From: Takifugu bimaculatus
Lineage: Eukaryota > Chordata > Actinopteri > Tetraodontiformes > Tetraodontidae
DNA: 64,000 nt
Assembly (NCBI GenBank): GCA_004026145.2
Contig: CP034985.2
Coordinates: 2,876,456-2,940,455 of the forward strand
Reading direction: 5' to 3'
Within the stretch, counting starts at the first letter, position 1. The number at the start of each line of letters is the position of its first letter. Under the pieces are notes generated by a model. That model searched no databases. It saw nothing but the letters and a program-made list of their open reading frames with translations, and was not told the origin of the DNA. The position numbers and the translations under genes were made by a program. Positions 27,374 to 42,032 of this stretch are shown here, piece by piece.

Positions 27374-30300
27374 TCATTTCCCCCTCAAAACCACCGTGGG
27401 CCTCATATCCTGCAGCTGGGTCAACATCAAGTTAGTGACACCCGAAAAGGCCCCGTCGATGATGATCTTCACTTTGCTAAGGGATTTTAGTTTCTTATGG
27501 TTTCGGAAGTGGACGCAGATGTCCTCGGCATTCTGAATCGGCCCACCGAGGTTCATTGTGAGCGAATGATCACTTTTATTTGACTGTTCTAGAAACTTTA
27601 AAAAAGACATTTCAAATCCCATTGGTTTAAAGGTGGCTAATGGAGCGCTCAGCTTCGACACTTGCTGTTGCATTAATGCAGGAGAAGAGAAGTCCGATTC
27701 TTCCTCCCCACTACATTCGAGGTCAAGCTTGGGACGTGCAATTTTCTTGGGTTTCAGCCTTTCTGGAAATTTTCTTGGACGACCTCTTTTACGTTTGACC
27801 ATAAGAGAACCGCCAAAACCTTCAATGTTTGACAATTTGCTGTCAAACAAGACTATGGGGATCTTTGCCGAGGTCCGCCTGCGTAGAACTGGCTTGGAAC
27901 CTCCGGAATCGTCTTCGTCAGGGCTGGTTTCCACAGTCATCTCACTGCTTGACAGTTCAGAGTCGGATTTGGAATCGTCACTCCTGAGGGAACTCCACCT
28001 CAGCCTGGGGGTCTTTTTGCAGAAAATGAAATGACTCCTCTGGTGTTCCAGAAACTTCTCAGAAAGTCCATGCCCTAAATAATGCTTCAGTATGTTGCGC
28101 TCCGATTTCATGACCGACTCACAGCCTTTAATCATGCAGGGATACTGCAGTGGAAATTTCTTGGTGCACAAAGCGGATGCCTCCACTTTGGTTTTCAAAG
28201 AGGGTTTCCCATACGCTGTCCAAATATTGTTTTTTGATCGTTTTTTCCTCTTGGCATCGCCTCTTTTCCAGATCTTTCTATTGCTTTCAATGTTCTCCTT
28301 TCCATTCATGGCCTTGGTAAGTTGATAACGTAATGCGCCGGAGCTCCGTTTCAGTTTAGCTCTCTTTATCTGTTCCTTCTTTAGCTTGGCCCTGTAGAGC
28401 TTCCCGTGTTTCTTCATGTAATGCCTGACCATGTTTGACTTTGTGGCATATGAACGGTCACAACCTTCAAACTCACACCTGAACGAACAACTTAATTGTT
28501 CTAGCTGATCCAACATATCATTATGCTGCTCTCTGACATGTCCAATATACATACATGCAGTGTTGAAGACGGCTGGACATCCTTGATAACCACAAATAAA
28601 TGTCTGGGGTTTGATGTTTGACAGCAAATCTCCAATGTAATCAACACCAAAAAGATGCAGGTGAAAATAATGCTGCACAAGGTTGGGCACTTCCTGGAAC
28701 ACTCGGGAGCAATCTTTGACCTGGCACCTAAACTCAGAAATTCTGAAAAGCTCGGCATAATCCTCCTCGTTAGCTTCAAGTCCATTGTTCTGCGCTGGGT
28801 CTTTGCTCACTGCTAAAGCTGATAGAGCAGACTGGTGAACCACTCTGTAATGAAGAATCAGATTGTGCTGAATGGTGAAAGCTGCTTTACAGCCTTGGTG
28901 AATGCAGCGATATGGTCTTAACGGGCTTATGCAGTGGTCTAAAGCAGGCTTCTTCTCTTTTGTCTTCTTTGTAATGGCAATGCTCAGGTTTCTTTGTCTC
29001 ACTTGTGATTGCCGACTGATTGCCGGGGGGAGGAAGCTCATTAGCCTGTGAACAAGGGCCTGCCGCTTGCAGGTGCTGAGAAGAGGTCAAATGGCTGAAA
29101 TCTTGGTGTTTTTCATTAGTGGTGGCCACAATAGAACAAGGCACAAACGCCTGTGATGAGCAATACTGCGTTACTGCATTTTGGGTTGGACATGTCTCAG
29201 TTCTATTGTCCAAAGAAGAATGAGTAGGAGTTGTCTCTTGAGATGCTGTCTGCACCATCATAGCAGTGGTGGTGGCGGCGGCCTGCTGAGGTCTTACATC
29301 CATTTCTTCCATTTCCTTAGTAGATAATTTGTGAGTTGAATGGTAGTGAACACGGAGACTTGAGTTACGAGTGAAGGACTTATTGCATATTTGGCATTTG
29401 AAAGGTGCATATTGGCCATATCTTTTTTTAGCCACATTCACCATGTCAACGGTGTAGTTGTGCACTTTGGAGAGGTGTCTCCAAAGAGCAATGCCTGTCA
29501 TGAAACGTAGGCCGCAGTTTTTAGTCTCGCATGCAAATGGCTTAAACTGCGCTGAGCAAAGTCCTTTGGTTTTTGTAGAGCCTGCCTTGCTGATCCCTGC
29601 TTTAGGGTTTGGCTTCACAGGCACCGCTGAGTGGGCTGAGACCTCAGTGGCTAACTGGAGCTTCTCAAAAGCACTCTGAATTTCTGTCATACCCTGTTGG
29701 TGGCTGCCTGATGAGTCACTTGGTTCCAGATCTGCATCGTGGGTTATGACGTGTGTAGGGCTCAGTATTTCTGCCCGTAGTGCTGAGCTCTCTCGAAACC
29801 CAGTAAAGCTCTGCATATTTAGGGAATGCTGGATTTCTTTGGATGTTTCCGGGATGGCAGCAGAACTCTTTTGAATAACTGAATCACTGTTAGTGTAATT
29901 TAAGACTTGCTGTACTTCAGAGTTTGGGGGAAGACTGCACAAAGAGCCGAAAGACATGGGATTATTTCCGTTGGCATTTGTGCCAGCATTCCTAACCGAT
30001 TTTGTCTTGTTTTGAAATTCGTCCGCCAAAATTTGTTCCCGCAGCCTTCTTTTAACATCTTCAAGCGTTTTCCTTTGCACCTCTGTCGTTCTCCCGCACA
30101 TTGACGAATTCTTCTGGCTGTCGGTAAGCTTTAGGCGTGGAACTGAATTTGGATTTGTATCTATTGACTGGACTGTTGTCTCAGAGTTCTGACCCTCAGA
30201 AATATACTGTTCCCTTTGTTTTGTGCTTCTGGGACCAGTGGCAAGATTTTCAGAGGGAATGTGAGGATGGACTGGGTTAGAAAAATGGCCCCCATCATAG

Positions 30301-33300
30301 GTCTTTACATTCGGTTGGGAATATCTTGCAGCGCAGGCCGAGGCTCCCTGGTGTTTTGCCAGTGCAGTTTCTGTAGGCTGTATGACCGAGACCCCTGGCA
30401 AGCGTTCAGCAGAATAATAAGGCGCACAGAAGTTTGGGTTGGGTGTCTGGTTATAATAAACAGACATGCCGGTTTCCTCGATATCGCACAAAGACGGTTG
30501 ACTAGGAACACTTGTTTGATCTTGAATCGGAAAGTGAAGAACTGAGTTTGGTAGCTGTGTGCTGAGGTCTGACTTGTTTTGTTTACAGGCTGCACCTTTA
30601 GACAGATGGCCGCCAAGTGACTTAGGACTAACAAATTCCTTGAAACACAGGCAACAAATGAATTTTCCATCCCGAACAATAGCGGGCCATTTGCTCCTTC
30701 TGCTCCTGCTGGCTGGCTTGTGGTGATTGGGATCATTCTTTGGAATTCTTGGGAAATTCTGAGTCTGGATATTGCCATTTCTTGGCATTGCACTGTCTGT
30801 AGAGGGAACGTCAACCTTTGCACATTCTTGTATCGACTGTATACGACCTGCTGAGCTGGAGGTTTTGCTTTGCTCGATCTCAGTCATGAGCGATGGCAAA
30901 ACAGGATGGGAAACACTTCCCAAAGGCGGTACCTGCAAAGTTGCTGCCCTCATAGAAAAAGAAGGGGTGTTAGTGTCAGATGGACAGATGATTGAAGAGC
31001 CGCTGTGTTGACTTTGCTCATTTGGAGAAGCCGAGTGCCATTTCTGACCATTTGGATTTCTATCACTTCCGAGCTGGGAAAGGACAGATGGAGTTAAGCC
31101 AGTCTCCAGTTTGACTGAAAAGTTCGGATTGAGAGAGGACTGAGAGTGTACTGGGGCATAATTTGGGATTGTTGTATTAGTATGAGGTTGCGACTGAATT
31201 ATATTCTGCCTCGGAACTCCAGGAACTGGTAGTCTGCTGTTCTGCTGGTCACCTGAAAAATCATTCGTCACCAATCGCGCTTTAGGTGCCAAAACATAAG
31301 TTACTTTTATGGGAGTTCGTGCATGTTTCCATTGCTCATAGAAATCTGGGTGACTGGCTCTCATGTGCTTGGTAACACTTCGCTGAGCACCGTAGTGCCT
31401 CCGACAGGTTTGAAAAGCACAGTGATATCGCTTGTTTTGGCCTGCAGGGGGAGCTGTGTCACTCATGGTTGTCAAAGACTTCTCCCGCTTGACTGGAGAT
31501 ATTGGTTGAGAAACGGGCTCCGTGGGTGTGTAGAGGGGTGAAACTGAGGACAGCCTGCTACTGCAAAGTGGCTGCTGCTGTTCAGCAAATGGCAAGTTAC
31601 TTTCAGACTTGTAACTTACTGATCCTAAAGGAGCATCAGTGTTAAAAATTTGTGGCTGGGATTTTATCATCTGTGCATTATGTTTATTGGAGTGGAATGG
31701 CCTCGGAGAGTCAAGAGGATCACTGCCTAATCCACATCTGTGTCCATCTGAATCAGATAAATTGGGATTTATGGGCTGAATCACAGATTTAATTAAATCC
31801 TGCGACTGGCTAGTTTGTAGTTCAATTTTGACTTTGTTGTGTGGGTCCACGGATATGTCTGATGGCTTACGCGAGCTTTCTGTGGTAACTGGAAACTGTT
31901 CAAATCCGGGATGAGCTGCACTCTTAGAGCTGGATTTTCCTAGAGAACTCTCTGGTTGATTATGACTAGTAAGCATTTGCTTTATAAGTGAAACAGGCTG
32001 CATATTCTGGGGTTTTGTTCCAAGAGATGTGCTTTCTTTCTTGCCGACATGCTTCTCCTGATGTAAATCCAGCAGCTTTAAAGACTGAAAGACCTTTCCA
32101 CAGTCTCCAACTTTGCAAGTGAACCTTTTGTAATGGAGTTCCTCGTGATCATAGAGTTTATAGGCCTGGCTGAAAATCTTCCCACAGTTTGGAAACATGC
32201 ATCTGGCCCGAAAATCAGGATGTGTTCTTTTGTGTTCAAGGAGCTCGCCGTTGGACTGGAAACGTGCCTTGCAGTTCAGCTGTACACAGGCGTATGGATT
32301 TGTGTCGGAGTGGAGCCGTGAGTGGTCATTCAGATGAGACGTACTCACAAAGCGGCGTCGGCAGTATTGGCAAACTACTTTTTTGCTTCTCATTTCGAGG
32401 AATGTCTTGGCTTCTTCATCGTCACCGTGACTTTTAACGTGTGCTATAAGGTTTTTCAAAAACTTTAAGCTCCTCCTGCATTTCCCAACAGGGCACACGT
32501 AGGCATCCGCCGTCTCCATGTCACACCTAGACAGTCTAATCTCCACATGAGGCATCAACATTCCATTTTTCACCTGGGAAACAAATTTTTCTTTTAAATC
32601 GTTGTCCATCTTCAATTTCGATGCTGCTGTGTCAGGGACACTCACTTCAGGAGTGGTCAGTTCCTTGGCTGTTTTCAGCGCATTAAGCCTTTCCTTGCAC
32701 GACTGTTTAACATGAGACTTTACATGAGGAAGGAATATGTCTTTTGTGCTAAAGCTCTGGGCGCATATCGGACATCTATAAACGCCATTGCAGAAATGAA
32801 TTTGGGCATGACGTACAATCCTGTGACCAAGAAATTCTTTATCGCACAACACACAATACTGCATATATGCTTGCCAGTGTCTGACTTTAGTAGATATGAA
32901 TCCTTTGTCTCTCAGTTTCTTTATTTCTCTGTTTTTCTGTCTCCTCTGCTTCACATCTGGCACTTCATAGGCATCACTTATTAGGTTCTCTGAAGTATTG
33001 TTAAAACAGACCTGGCTGAAAGCCTCTTCGTCTTGTTGAGGCTCCTCCTCATTCAGCAAATCAATGGATGAGACAATCGAAGCTTCTTCGCCCATGAGTG
33101 CTAAACACTGACGTTTAAGTGTTCTCCAATCCCAGAATTCTGGATCAAAAGGCCACTGGGTTTTCAAAACAAGCAGGAGTTCACAGCGTAGCGAGTTAGG
33201 AACTGGCATTTTCTCCTCCTCCACTTTCTGATCTGGTTCGTTATAAAGAGTCTCCACAGCGTAGTATGCATCCACAGTGGGCTCCAAGAGGAACTCGGTA

Positions 33301-36300
33301 AGTTGGCAAGCTCTCTTGACTTCCAGGTCGGTGGGAAGCAAACAAGAAATCGTTTTACACACCGATGCTTTTGTGTTTCCATCATCAGATTCCACCCGTA
33401 GAGCTCTGATACACATTTCAATGCACACTGGCAGCCCGGTGTGGTCAATCTACAAGAGAAGAATAGAGATTTCCTTTTAAAGAGCTGAACACATGAACGC
33501 AACCCTTGTTCCCTTTTGTTGCTTTTACACACTAAATCTTGGTTTAAATATTTTGACAAACTAATGTCAAAGGGGATTCATTAGAAAAGCCTGAAGTGTT
33601 ACACCAGAGGTGGCGTGCTTCTAGTGATGTGTGATAGCGTAAAAGGGGAAAAATCCAAGGTTGGGATGAAAATTTGTGTTCTGGTACCTCCCACTACTAC
33701 CAGAACACCCTCCATGTTTTGTCTGCCCTGGGGCTTGAACCAAGAATCCTCTGCTTCTCAGCCCAGTTGCCAACAGACTGAGCCTCACATCACCCTCATA
33801 AAAGACACAGGAAATCAGAATTTGTCTGTAAAAATGTATTCCTAATAAGCAAGCCCACCCCTGAATTTGCAATAATTTGGTCAAAATCCATTTTAAAAAG
33901 CTGATTTTTTTTTTCTTACCAAATCAAGTGTAGTTTTTATGCCCCCCCCAGTATTCATCTACAGTTATCGCCACCTTCAGAGCTGCATGCTGGCCTACTG
34001 ACCTCTGACCCACTCAACTCGAGTCTACCAGCAGCTTATTTTAATTAATATAATATATTTCTGTATGTTCGACCTATTCTATCCTCTACCTGTCCCCCCC
34101 CCCCCTTCTCCCCTCTCTCTACCCAGCCGGCCATCAGTAGGAGAGTCCCCCTATATGAGCCTGGTCCTGCTCAAAGTTTCTTCCTGTTAAAGGCTACAGT
34201 AATAAAACTAATTACCGTACTTAGATAGCTAAAACTTTCAAAAATACTAACTTGTGTGTACTATTACTGGAAGCATAGCTAACTGTGATGTTTGTTATTT
34301 GTGTGTGTGCAATTTAGCAATGCGAGTTATGTTCGCTACACAACCACAGCCAGTGCTTCTCAAATTTAGTTTCTTGCACTGAAAGGAATCACTTTCCTCA
34401 ATGTTTATGGATCGTACCGACAAGTTTTACTATTTTTAGATAAAACCTGCTACATGCAGGCTCACCCAATGCTTTTAAACAATCGCTTTAAATCATTTCC
34501 AATATCTGAATTATGACTGCAAACCACCTATTCATCATCATCCTACCACTAGATAAGTTCAACTGACTCATCCTGACAAAGCAAAATCTGTCTGGCACAA
34601 AAGAGGCATTCACATGTAATCCTGAAAATCAAACGCTTCAACAATCTGGAAAGGGTTCAAATTTCAAAATTCAGCAGCGGTAGAGCTCATTCTCTAGCCT
34701 AAAACATTCAGGACAGTTGGCGATCTTGTCTAAAAAGGACGATTTCATATTTTTCATGAGTGTGCAAGAAGAAAATAAATATCAGACCCTAAATTTTGAA
34801 CAGGATTTTGAAGTCAGACAGAGCAAATATGGTTTGTATGTCTTAAATTCATATGAAAGTAAATATGTGGTTTGTAAAAATGCATTAACCAAAACCAGAA
34901 CACTACAGGAACAATGCCCAGGTAGAAACAAGGGAGGAACAGGTAAGAACATCGCCGTGATTTTGTTGATTCAAAGTACTACCACCAGAGGCGGATCTAC
35001 AAGGTTGGCTTACTCATACAATGACAGACAGAAAAGTGAACATATTGAAGAACTTTTCTGGTTTGACAGTAACCATAAAAGCTGACTTTCAACCCACCTC
35101 TGATTGGACGACCTTGATCAGGAACAAGATGTGATACACAGTTTTGGAGAGCAGGGACATTTGACGGCACTGGTCCAAAAATGCCTGCTCCGTTGGCTCC
35201 AAACGTTTCAGCAACTTGCTCCAAAACAAAGTCAGTTCCCTAAAAAGGGAGAATTCATTTTTTATTTTCTCTCTGATCTGTCTGAGGCAAGTAGTTGACT
35301 GCATAAGAAGGAACCACTGTTTGTGGCTTTCTTACCAAGCACAATAGGAATCTCCTTGGAGAAGTTGTCTGGTTAAGAATGCTGAGCATAAGCTGAAAGC
35401 TGCTTTCTCATCACCGTCTGACTCCAGATTGCAGATCATCTCTAACGCATCATGACAGTCCTCCTTTGAAAGCTGCGGACAGACGGACAACAAATAACAA
35501 CTCAGCCACTGTAGATTAACAGGGAAATCATTATATACTTTGAGCAGGTGCACAGCTACATTTCTTTTCCTTAAAAAGCTGATGGCTCTTTTTTTAAACA
35601 TAGGACTATCTTAAAGGCGATCAGAAGATAATTATTAACATTTTATTAACGTCGCAAGAACAAAGTTCGATTTGGCCAGGACACTTGCAGAGAAACCCAC
35701 TTGCCAAACTCTTGCACTATGTCCCCTACTGCTGATCTTTGTTCTTTGTCTACGCTTTATGCGACTCTCTCCACTGTGCACATTTGATCTACCTCAGTGT
35801 TCATGCTTCCTCGCTGTTTCTGAAAGCTAATCAGGACTGACTGATCTCTGCGTCGGTATAAAAGTTGACATTTCTGCTATTCTGGATAAACCATTGCAAT
35901 TTTCTGACTAATCTTGTGATCTTGCCATTTTGTGATCCACTAATTGTTACAAATTGTGACTTAAATAATACAAGAAGTGAACCCACATCCCCTTTATATT
36001 CTCATCTAATGCATTGCAGTGCACAGTGGGCTGTGACGTGCTGCAAAGATCTCGTGTGTTATACAAACATCAATGTACAGGGTACCTCTTCCATCAGCTG
36101 GTCTCGCTCTGAGGTAGCACAGAGGCAAACCAGGTACAGTTGCTTGAAAGAACTCTTCTCTGGGAAGGCAGGACACTGAGAGCACACCGCTGCCAGCGCT
36201 GCAGCCTTCTCTGCCTGACTGTCTTTCATTAACTGCTTCACTCTCATCTCCAGGAGGACGGGACCCTCCTGCATCAGGAACGTCGCAACTACAACCAAAA

Positions 36301-39300
36301 GGATTGCAGAGTATTTTTTATGAATTGAAAATCATCTTTAAAAAGACAAACTACAATCTCAATGGAGCCCTGTCTGATCCATTATTTTCTTTCTCTGAAC
36401 ATGGATTTTTGCAGGCTGCCCTATCAAAAGCACATAAAACATTGTTTCTCACCTAAATAGCTTGTGATTGATAACAATCTTTCAGTTAAGGATATGATGG
36501 TTAAATGGTTAGTGCCTGGACTCTGAATGGCTCATGTAGAAAAATATATTTTAAATTCCATAAAATCAAATCAGATCCTGGTTTTGTCAAATCTAATATT
36601 GTATCATGGTGCAGTTACCTATGGAAAGAGTGATGCAAAAAAAAAACCAAACAAACAATGAAAAGCATTAACTCACCTTCTTCAGGCTGCAGCTTCTCCC
36701 TGGACAGAAGGCCTTTTAGAACCTGGCTGTTCCAAACACCATCATAGTGGCACAAACCAACCAGGACAGATGGCTGAGAGATCCCATTCTCTTGCAACTT
36801 CGCCGAAGAGAACTGTCCACAACAGGAAAAGACACTTCAGAATGAAGCAAGAGCTGTGTAATCGTGTTGTGAAAGAAAAGAAACACCTAGCAAAAAAACA
36901 TGTATCTCAATATAAAGTGTTAAAAAAATGTGTTGTTATCATGCTAGTTTTCAACGTTGTATCATCGGAATCCTTGACTCTACCTGCACAGATAACTGGA
37001 ACTTTTTCCATAAGTCTTCTGGGACGGTTATCTTGAGTGAGAGCAGAAGCTCCACAAAACTCCTGAAATTTCACAAAAGAGATGAAGTCTGACAGCACTT
37101 TTATACATACATTCAAGTCAAAATACACAATTATTGAAAGACTCAAAAGCATGGTGAAAATTATAGGATGTGGTATTAAATAGTGTTTTATGGTACTTAC
37201 AGTGAAAGTCTCTCAACTACAAGAGGAACATTTTCACACTGAAGGGAGAGGTAAGAGGAGGCCTGGGCATAACTTAGCAGAGCGACTATGTACACCTCCA
37301 CCAATGGCAACGGGTCTTCCTCAATACTCCAGCGGCCTGCAAACTCCAACAGGGTCTGTATATAGAGGAAGATTTAGTGTTCACCCTCTAATTTCTAATT
37401 CATTAGAAATGTACCATTACTTCATCACATGGATATCCAGTTATCACTTTATTTACTTAATGTCAGCTAATGTCTTGGAAGCATTGCTGGCATCCTCCCT
37501 CTAATCCATCAACAATATCAAATGCAGTCATTAGGTATTAACCACACAAATTGCTGCCTCAGGCAATCAATAAACCCAGATGTTTGTAAGGACAGACTGG
37601 TTTGCCAATTGTACAAAAAGTAAAAATGAAGCCATTTAAGTGCGAGCTATGTTTCCATTTCTGCAACCTGGGTCTAAACAGTTTTATTGATGTGTATATT
37701 GAAGTAATGACAGGTTTTGAGGGTTGGCTGAGGCCCCATTGACACAATGACAAGGTGCAGTTGCCTCTGCAAACAAACCTGAAGTGCAAAAAATACAGAT
37801 AATGAGGATTGGGAGTCACGCTAATGTGTAGTTCTGCTCTCAGCGTTCTCCGTCTATGCCTACATACGGTCCAAGACTACTCCAGCAAGCTCAGTCTCCT
37901 GCAGCTGGACTGCCCATGTCTCACATTGCTGAAAATGCAATCAAGATTTTTGGGGCCGATCACCAATTAGTGAGTTTAAATAAACCAATCACCGAATACG
38001 TCTACTTAAATAACTTGTGTATTTACACTTGTGTAATTTTAAGTATAAAAAATAAATTATTCTTAGGCCTTTTTTGCCAACATTTGGCTGGAGCTGTCCA
38101 AGATGGAAAGGTTAAATATTAAGGACCTCTAGGGGGCATTCAAGACAGGCCAGATATTTCAAAGTTCAATTAGGACAAAGCATAATCCCTTGAGACACAA
38201 ACAATGGGCACAAAACCTTAACTTTCCAATATTAAATTACTTTAATGCAATTAAATCACTGCACACTCCACATCATCAATATCGATATCCAACTTGACTG
38301 TCCATCACATAGTGACAGAGCCCTAAACATTAATGCCACATACATTAGAACCCCAAACACATTTAAACCATTGAGATGCCTCATTGGTTTATATGTGTGG
38401 GTTTTGATGGTGCTAATATTTTGACTTGTCACTACGTGACACACAATAACGGAAATTTGAATCATTAGCTAGCACCATCACCAGCAAACACACGTCAGTG
38501 CAGTGAAACCTATTGGAATAAATGCACCACCAGCTTGAGGTGAAAGATGCTACTCAATATGAGCGGCCGTTTTTGCCTCGAGTATCGTTGGTGACAGTTA
38601 CTACAAGTGCCAACACTTTGGAACAATGCCAGTATTGGCCCAGTAACCATACCTGGTATCAGTACTCACCCATCCCTGACTAAGAGAGGACAAAAGGTTT
38701 GCGTTTTCACCCAAGAAAGTTGTCAAGTAAATGGACCGTAGGGTAACGAGGCAGCGGGAACAAGGGAAGGGGGGCATCTGCTTGCTGAGACTATCTGCCA
38801 TTTTATCAAACTATTGTTGGCACAGAAGTGTACCTTATTTCTGACTGATTCTTTACTCAGCACTAGCAAGCACCTTAAAATCACTGCCATGCTTCTTAAG
38901 GGTGCACTCACACTAGGGCCAGTTGTACCGTCCTGTGCTGACTGCTGCTATTTGCATGGTTACTATGTAGCGACCAGGTTTCGTGCATTGTTCACATGGG
39001 TGACCAACTGTACCATGCTCAAGCACACCGCATACTGCCGTGCTCTAGCACTGTAGAGTTGCACTCACACAGTCAAATAGGCAACCCTGCCGCAGGGGCA
39101 TCGACGGTACCTATTGTGAGGGCTCATTAATTGTGCTAGAAAGCTCATACCTCCTTTAATAATTGCATCTGAAACATGGGCAGTGTTTGAAAACCAATCA
39201 TGGAATATTACACTGAAAATGCACACGAGGCACATACAAATTTGTAAGGTCATGACCCCAAATATTAAGTATGCAGGGCAATAACAAAGAACAAATCATA

Positions 39301-40431
39301 AGCATAGTTCCATTTTCTCTCCAGAAGAGCAGAATTGTTGCCCAGAACAGACATTCCATTCCTGTCCATTGTTCTTTGTGCTAAAACAAATCAGATTTAA
39401 ATAAGAAACAAATTATTGAACAAATCTACATTTTGACACTATTATTAGCAGTGTATTTGCATTCTTTATGGAAATGAACCAACAGAAATACTGTTTTCAT
39501 CTCATGCCCCCCATATTACCTCAAACGATCTCTAGATGAAAACCATTACCATGGCAGTTAAAACATTTGAAACCAACCAGTATCCTGGGTGCACAGAGCG
39601 TTCTTTAACTGGTACCTATCAGTGTGTTAAAGGAACTCTGCGTGTGTGTGTGTGTTGGGGGGTTGCTTTGGGAGCGTCTGTGGGTGGATCTCCCCCTCCA
39701 CAAAACGGATCCTCGATATGACTCCAACAACAACAATAATAATAATAACCTGAGCAAATGTATTAAGCAGTAGCATCACACGAGAAACACTAACCACAGC
39801 ATTATCAATCCCAGCAAACTTCGTTGCTGATTGGACAGACAGAAATGTTTGCATTTGCACGTACACGCGCCTGTAGCCATACACGCTAAAAGCTGACGTC
39901 TTACTATCTGTAGGCACAATTTCACCGTCAACTATATATATATAAGAGCACGAAAATGTGTTATGTTAGAATGATTTCACTGGCAACATAACACACTTTT
40001 ATGGCTAATGCAAAAATACCGTTCATTACGTACTGACCCAACTATCTCTACTGTAGGTGTGCGTGCGAGTAATGGTTGTGCACTCCTGTAATTACAATAG
40101 ATACAATATTTCTTGGTAGTGTCACCATATCTTGCCGCACACCATATCTTGCGTTTAGGTTTGAAATACAACATTTGTCAGTGCAATGCAGGAGGGAAAA
40201 ATCAATACTATTGGCAATGACAACTGGTTAGCGTACTGGCCAAATAACCGAGAGGAAATAACTCACTCTGCAAAACCCCTGGCAATATAGAGTAGAAGAC
40301 TGAATCGCAGACTCGCTGCTTTGTCTCAGCGCGACTTCCTCTAGTTTTTGCAGTCGTTCTCTCAGTTCTAGAACTGTTTCACCGATTCCCTTCTCAGGAC
40401 TCGGGTCCACCTCGGCCTCTTCGTCCGCCAT
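27374..40431 (-). CDS. znf292: Zinc finger protein 292, with an apparent frameshift in the last exon
   Basis: ZNF292 is a large nuclear C2H2 zinc-finger transcription factor. Eight coding exons join in phase: 40267-40431, 37201-37355, 36984-37062, 36677-36812, 36086-36288, 35336-35472, 35098-35239 and 27374-33449. The conserved N-terminal helical region is clear (MADEEAE start, ALEMICNLES, ELTLFWSKL, ICKTISCLLP-like, FDPEFWDWRTLKRQCLALMG). The last exon encodes C2H2 fingers such as CVLCDKEFLGHRIVRHAQIH and ends in FKPMGFEMSFLKF and DMRPTVVL, diagnostic of ZNF292/RLF. Within it the frame used from 33449 closes at 28887, while the conserved downstream fingers lie in the frame shifted by one base, open from 29041. 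The switch is best placed at the six-G run 29025-29030. Allowing one extra base there gives about 2363 aa (human about 2720). Teleosts carry two copies, so the a/b designation is unresolved. Confidence 0.93.
33945..34195 (+). mobile_element. L2-like LINE fragment
   Basis: Shares tactgacctctgacccactcaact, cagccggccatcag, ctatatgagcctggtcctgct and tttcttcctgttaaagg with the copies at 22551 (minus) and 57538. It lacks the TTGA tail. It lies in znf292 intron 7 (33450-35097), which otherwise holds nothing recognised except the short repeat shared with 14839-14963 near 34550-34610. Confidence 0.6.
37356..40266. other. znf292 intron 1, repeat-bearing
   Basis: A 2.9-kb first intron without coding sequence. 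Near 38560-38678 it has the gtatcagtactcacccatccctg motif, seen at the end of some fish hAT elements, but no partner terminus was found. Around 38907-39090 two direct copies of a gcactcacac-containing unit suggest another old insertion. Unassigned. Confidence 0.4.
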
Positions 40432-41871
40432 CTTCAAAACCTTTCCCAGCGCGTACAACAACCACTACGTAGCTGCCCACGTCACTTCTTTTCTGTTAAA
40501 GTGATTGACAAACCACTTTGTAGCACAATAGCGCCATCTTATGTCATGGAGGGAATCTGTCAGTCTGCACATCGCTCTCTGCTGGCGAGAAGGACGCACA
40601 AACACATTCGGCATCACCTGATTGCAGCGTATCATTATTTACAAAGAAGAAGAACAACAAAATAAATAAATAAATAAATAAAAACAAAATATCAGGTCAG
40701 CAGCCTTTAGGAAAAAATATTTTTGGGCTTGTAATTCAAATTCATCAATCATATGTATTATTGGAACTATGATACAGCACAACAGATGATAATGCTTTTG
40801 TGTTTTTTTCTTTTGAAAGAAATCTATTTATTGCACATTAGTCTACATAAAAACAAAAGGCGATCAGAATGTTAGAAATAGTTGCACACATGAGTGTTAT
40901 AGACAGTTTGGGACAAAAGATAGCAGCATATGAATGCATAACAGCACATTTACCTTTCTAAATAATTACATCCCGTGCTTAAATGATGTATACTATCTAA
41001 GATGTCAATTTGTTGCAATGTCTATAACACAAAAAACTCAATAGTCATAATGTAATTACTGTGCCAGAGCAAATGTATTGCAGTGAGATGGAGTTCTGAG
41101 TTGCAGAAGAATTCAGATGCAGATTTCAATCAGCTTACTTTGCTGTTCAAATGCAGAAGGAGCCACTTCAATTAACACTCAAAAGAAAACACACCAACAA
41201 AGGGAAGTCTTCAATGACACAGATAATCTCGCTTATGGTGTCCAGGTGCAAACAATAATTAAAACAGTAATTAAACACATTAACAACCAGAACTCAATAA
41301 ATAGAACATTAACATTGAAAGTTACAAAGGATAACATTTACAACAAATAAAAAACGGGGTTAACACAAAACTGAACCCACAGAACACACTACTACAAAGC
41401 ATGCTGGGAATTTCCCACTCTGACCCTCCCCAACACGCTACAGTATTAAACTTGTAAGTGAATGTTGGTGCGCATGTCAAATATGTACAAAGTATAAATA
41501 GTTTTAAGAAGTAATCGCTCAAATGTTAAGAATTGGGCTAAAGTACACAAATCCTACTTAGAAAAATCTTTTGTAGAGCTTGCTTAATGACTGCATAATA
41601 TTATGAGGGCCATTGTGATAAAGTCATCATACCCAGTAATGTAGCACCAATGGTAGCTGTTAATTTGTAGTCAGAAAGCATGTGAAATCCAGTTATTGGG
41701 CATATTTTTTTTATTGGGAATCAATTGCAGTAGAAATCACAAAGAAACCAAAGAAAAAGCTAAAACACAAAATAAAAAATTTAATAAAGAAAAAGTTCAA
41801 ATAGCTACAAATATATTTGGAAAATGGTGTACAGGCTCTTATGTGATACACTAAGGGAAAAACAGTAAGCA

Positions 41872-41963
41872 GATGGATGGATGGCTGGATGGCTGGATGG
41901 ATGGATGGATGGATGGATGGATGGATGGATGGATGGATGGATGGATGGATGGATGGATGGATG
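41872..41963. repeat. (GGAT)n tetranucleotide microsatellite
   Basis: About 22 ggat units with a few ggct variants at the left. A reported minus-strand ORF through it encodes an IHPS repeat and is an artefact. Confidence 0.95.
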
Positions 41964-42032
41964 ATTGTTGCCATGTAGATTTAGACGTTGGCATTCAAGA
42001 TGTAACCCAAGTCATGCATTAACAAACAACCA

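Noticed and set aside
28920..28996. 77-nt GT-AG intron that might explain the znf292 frame change
   Set aside because: Joining the borders leaves the wrong phase (one plus one bases instead of three), so it does not link the two frames.
34717..35085. 122-codon plus-strand ORF in znf292 intron 7
   Set aside because: No recognisable domain, and it lies in repeat-bearing intron sequence ending at a znf292 exon border on the opposite strand.
38560..38678. Possible hAT terminus (cccatccctg end)
   Set aside because: No matching opposite terminus or 8-bp duplication could be found; left unassigned in the intron description.
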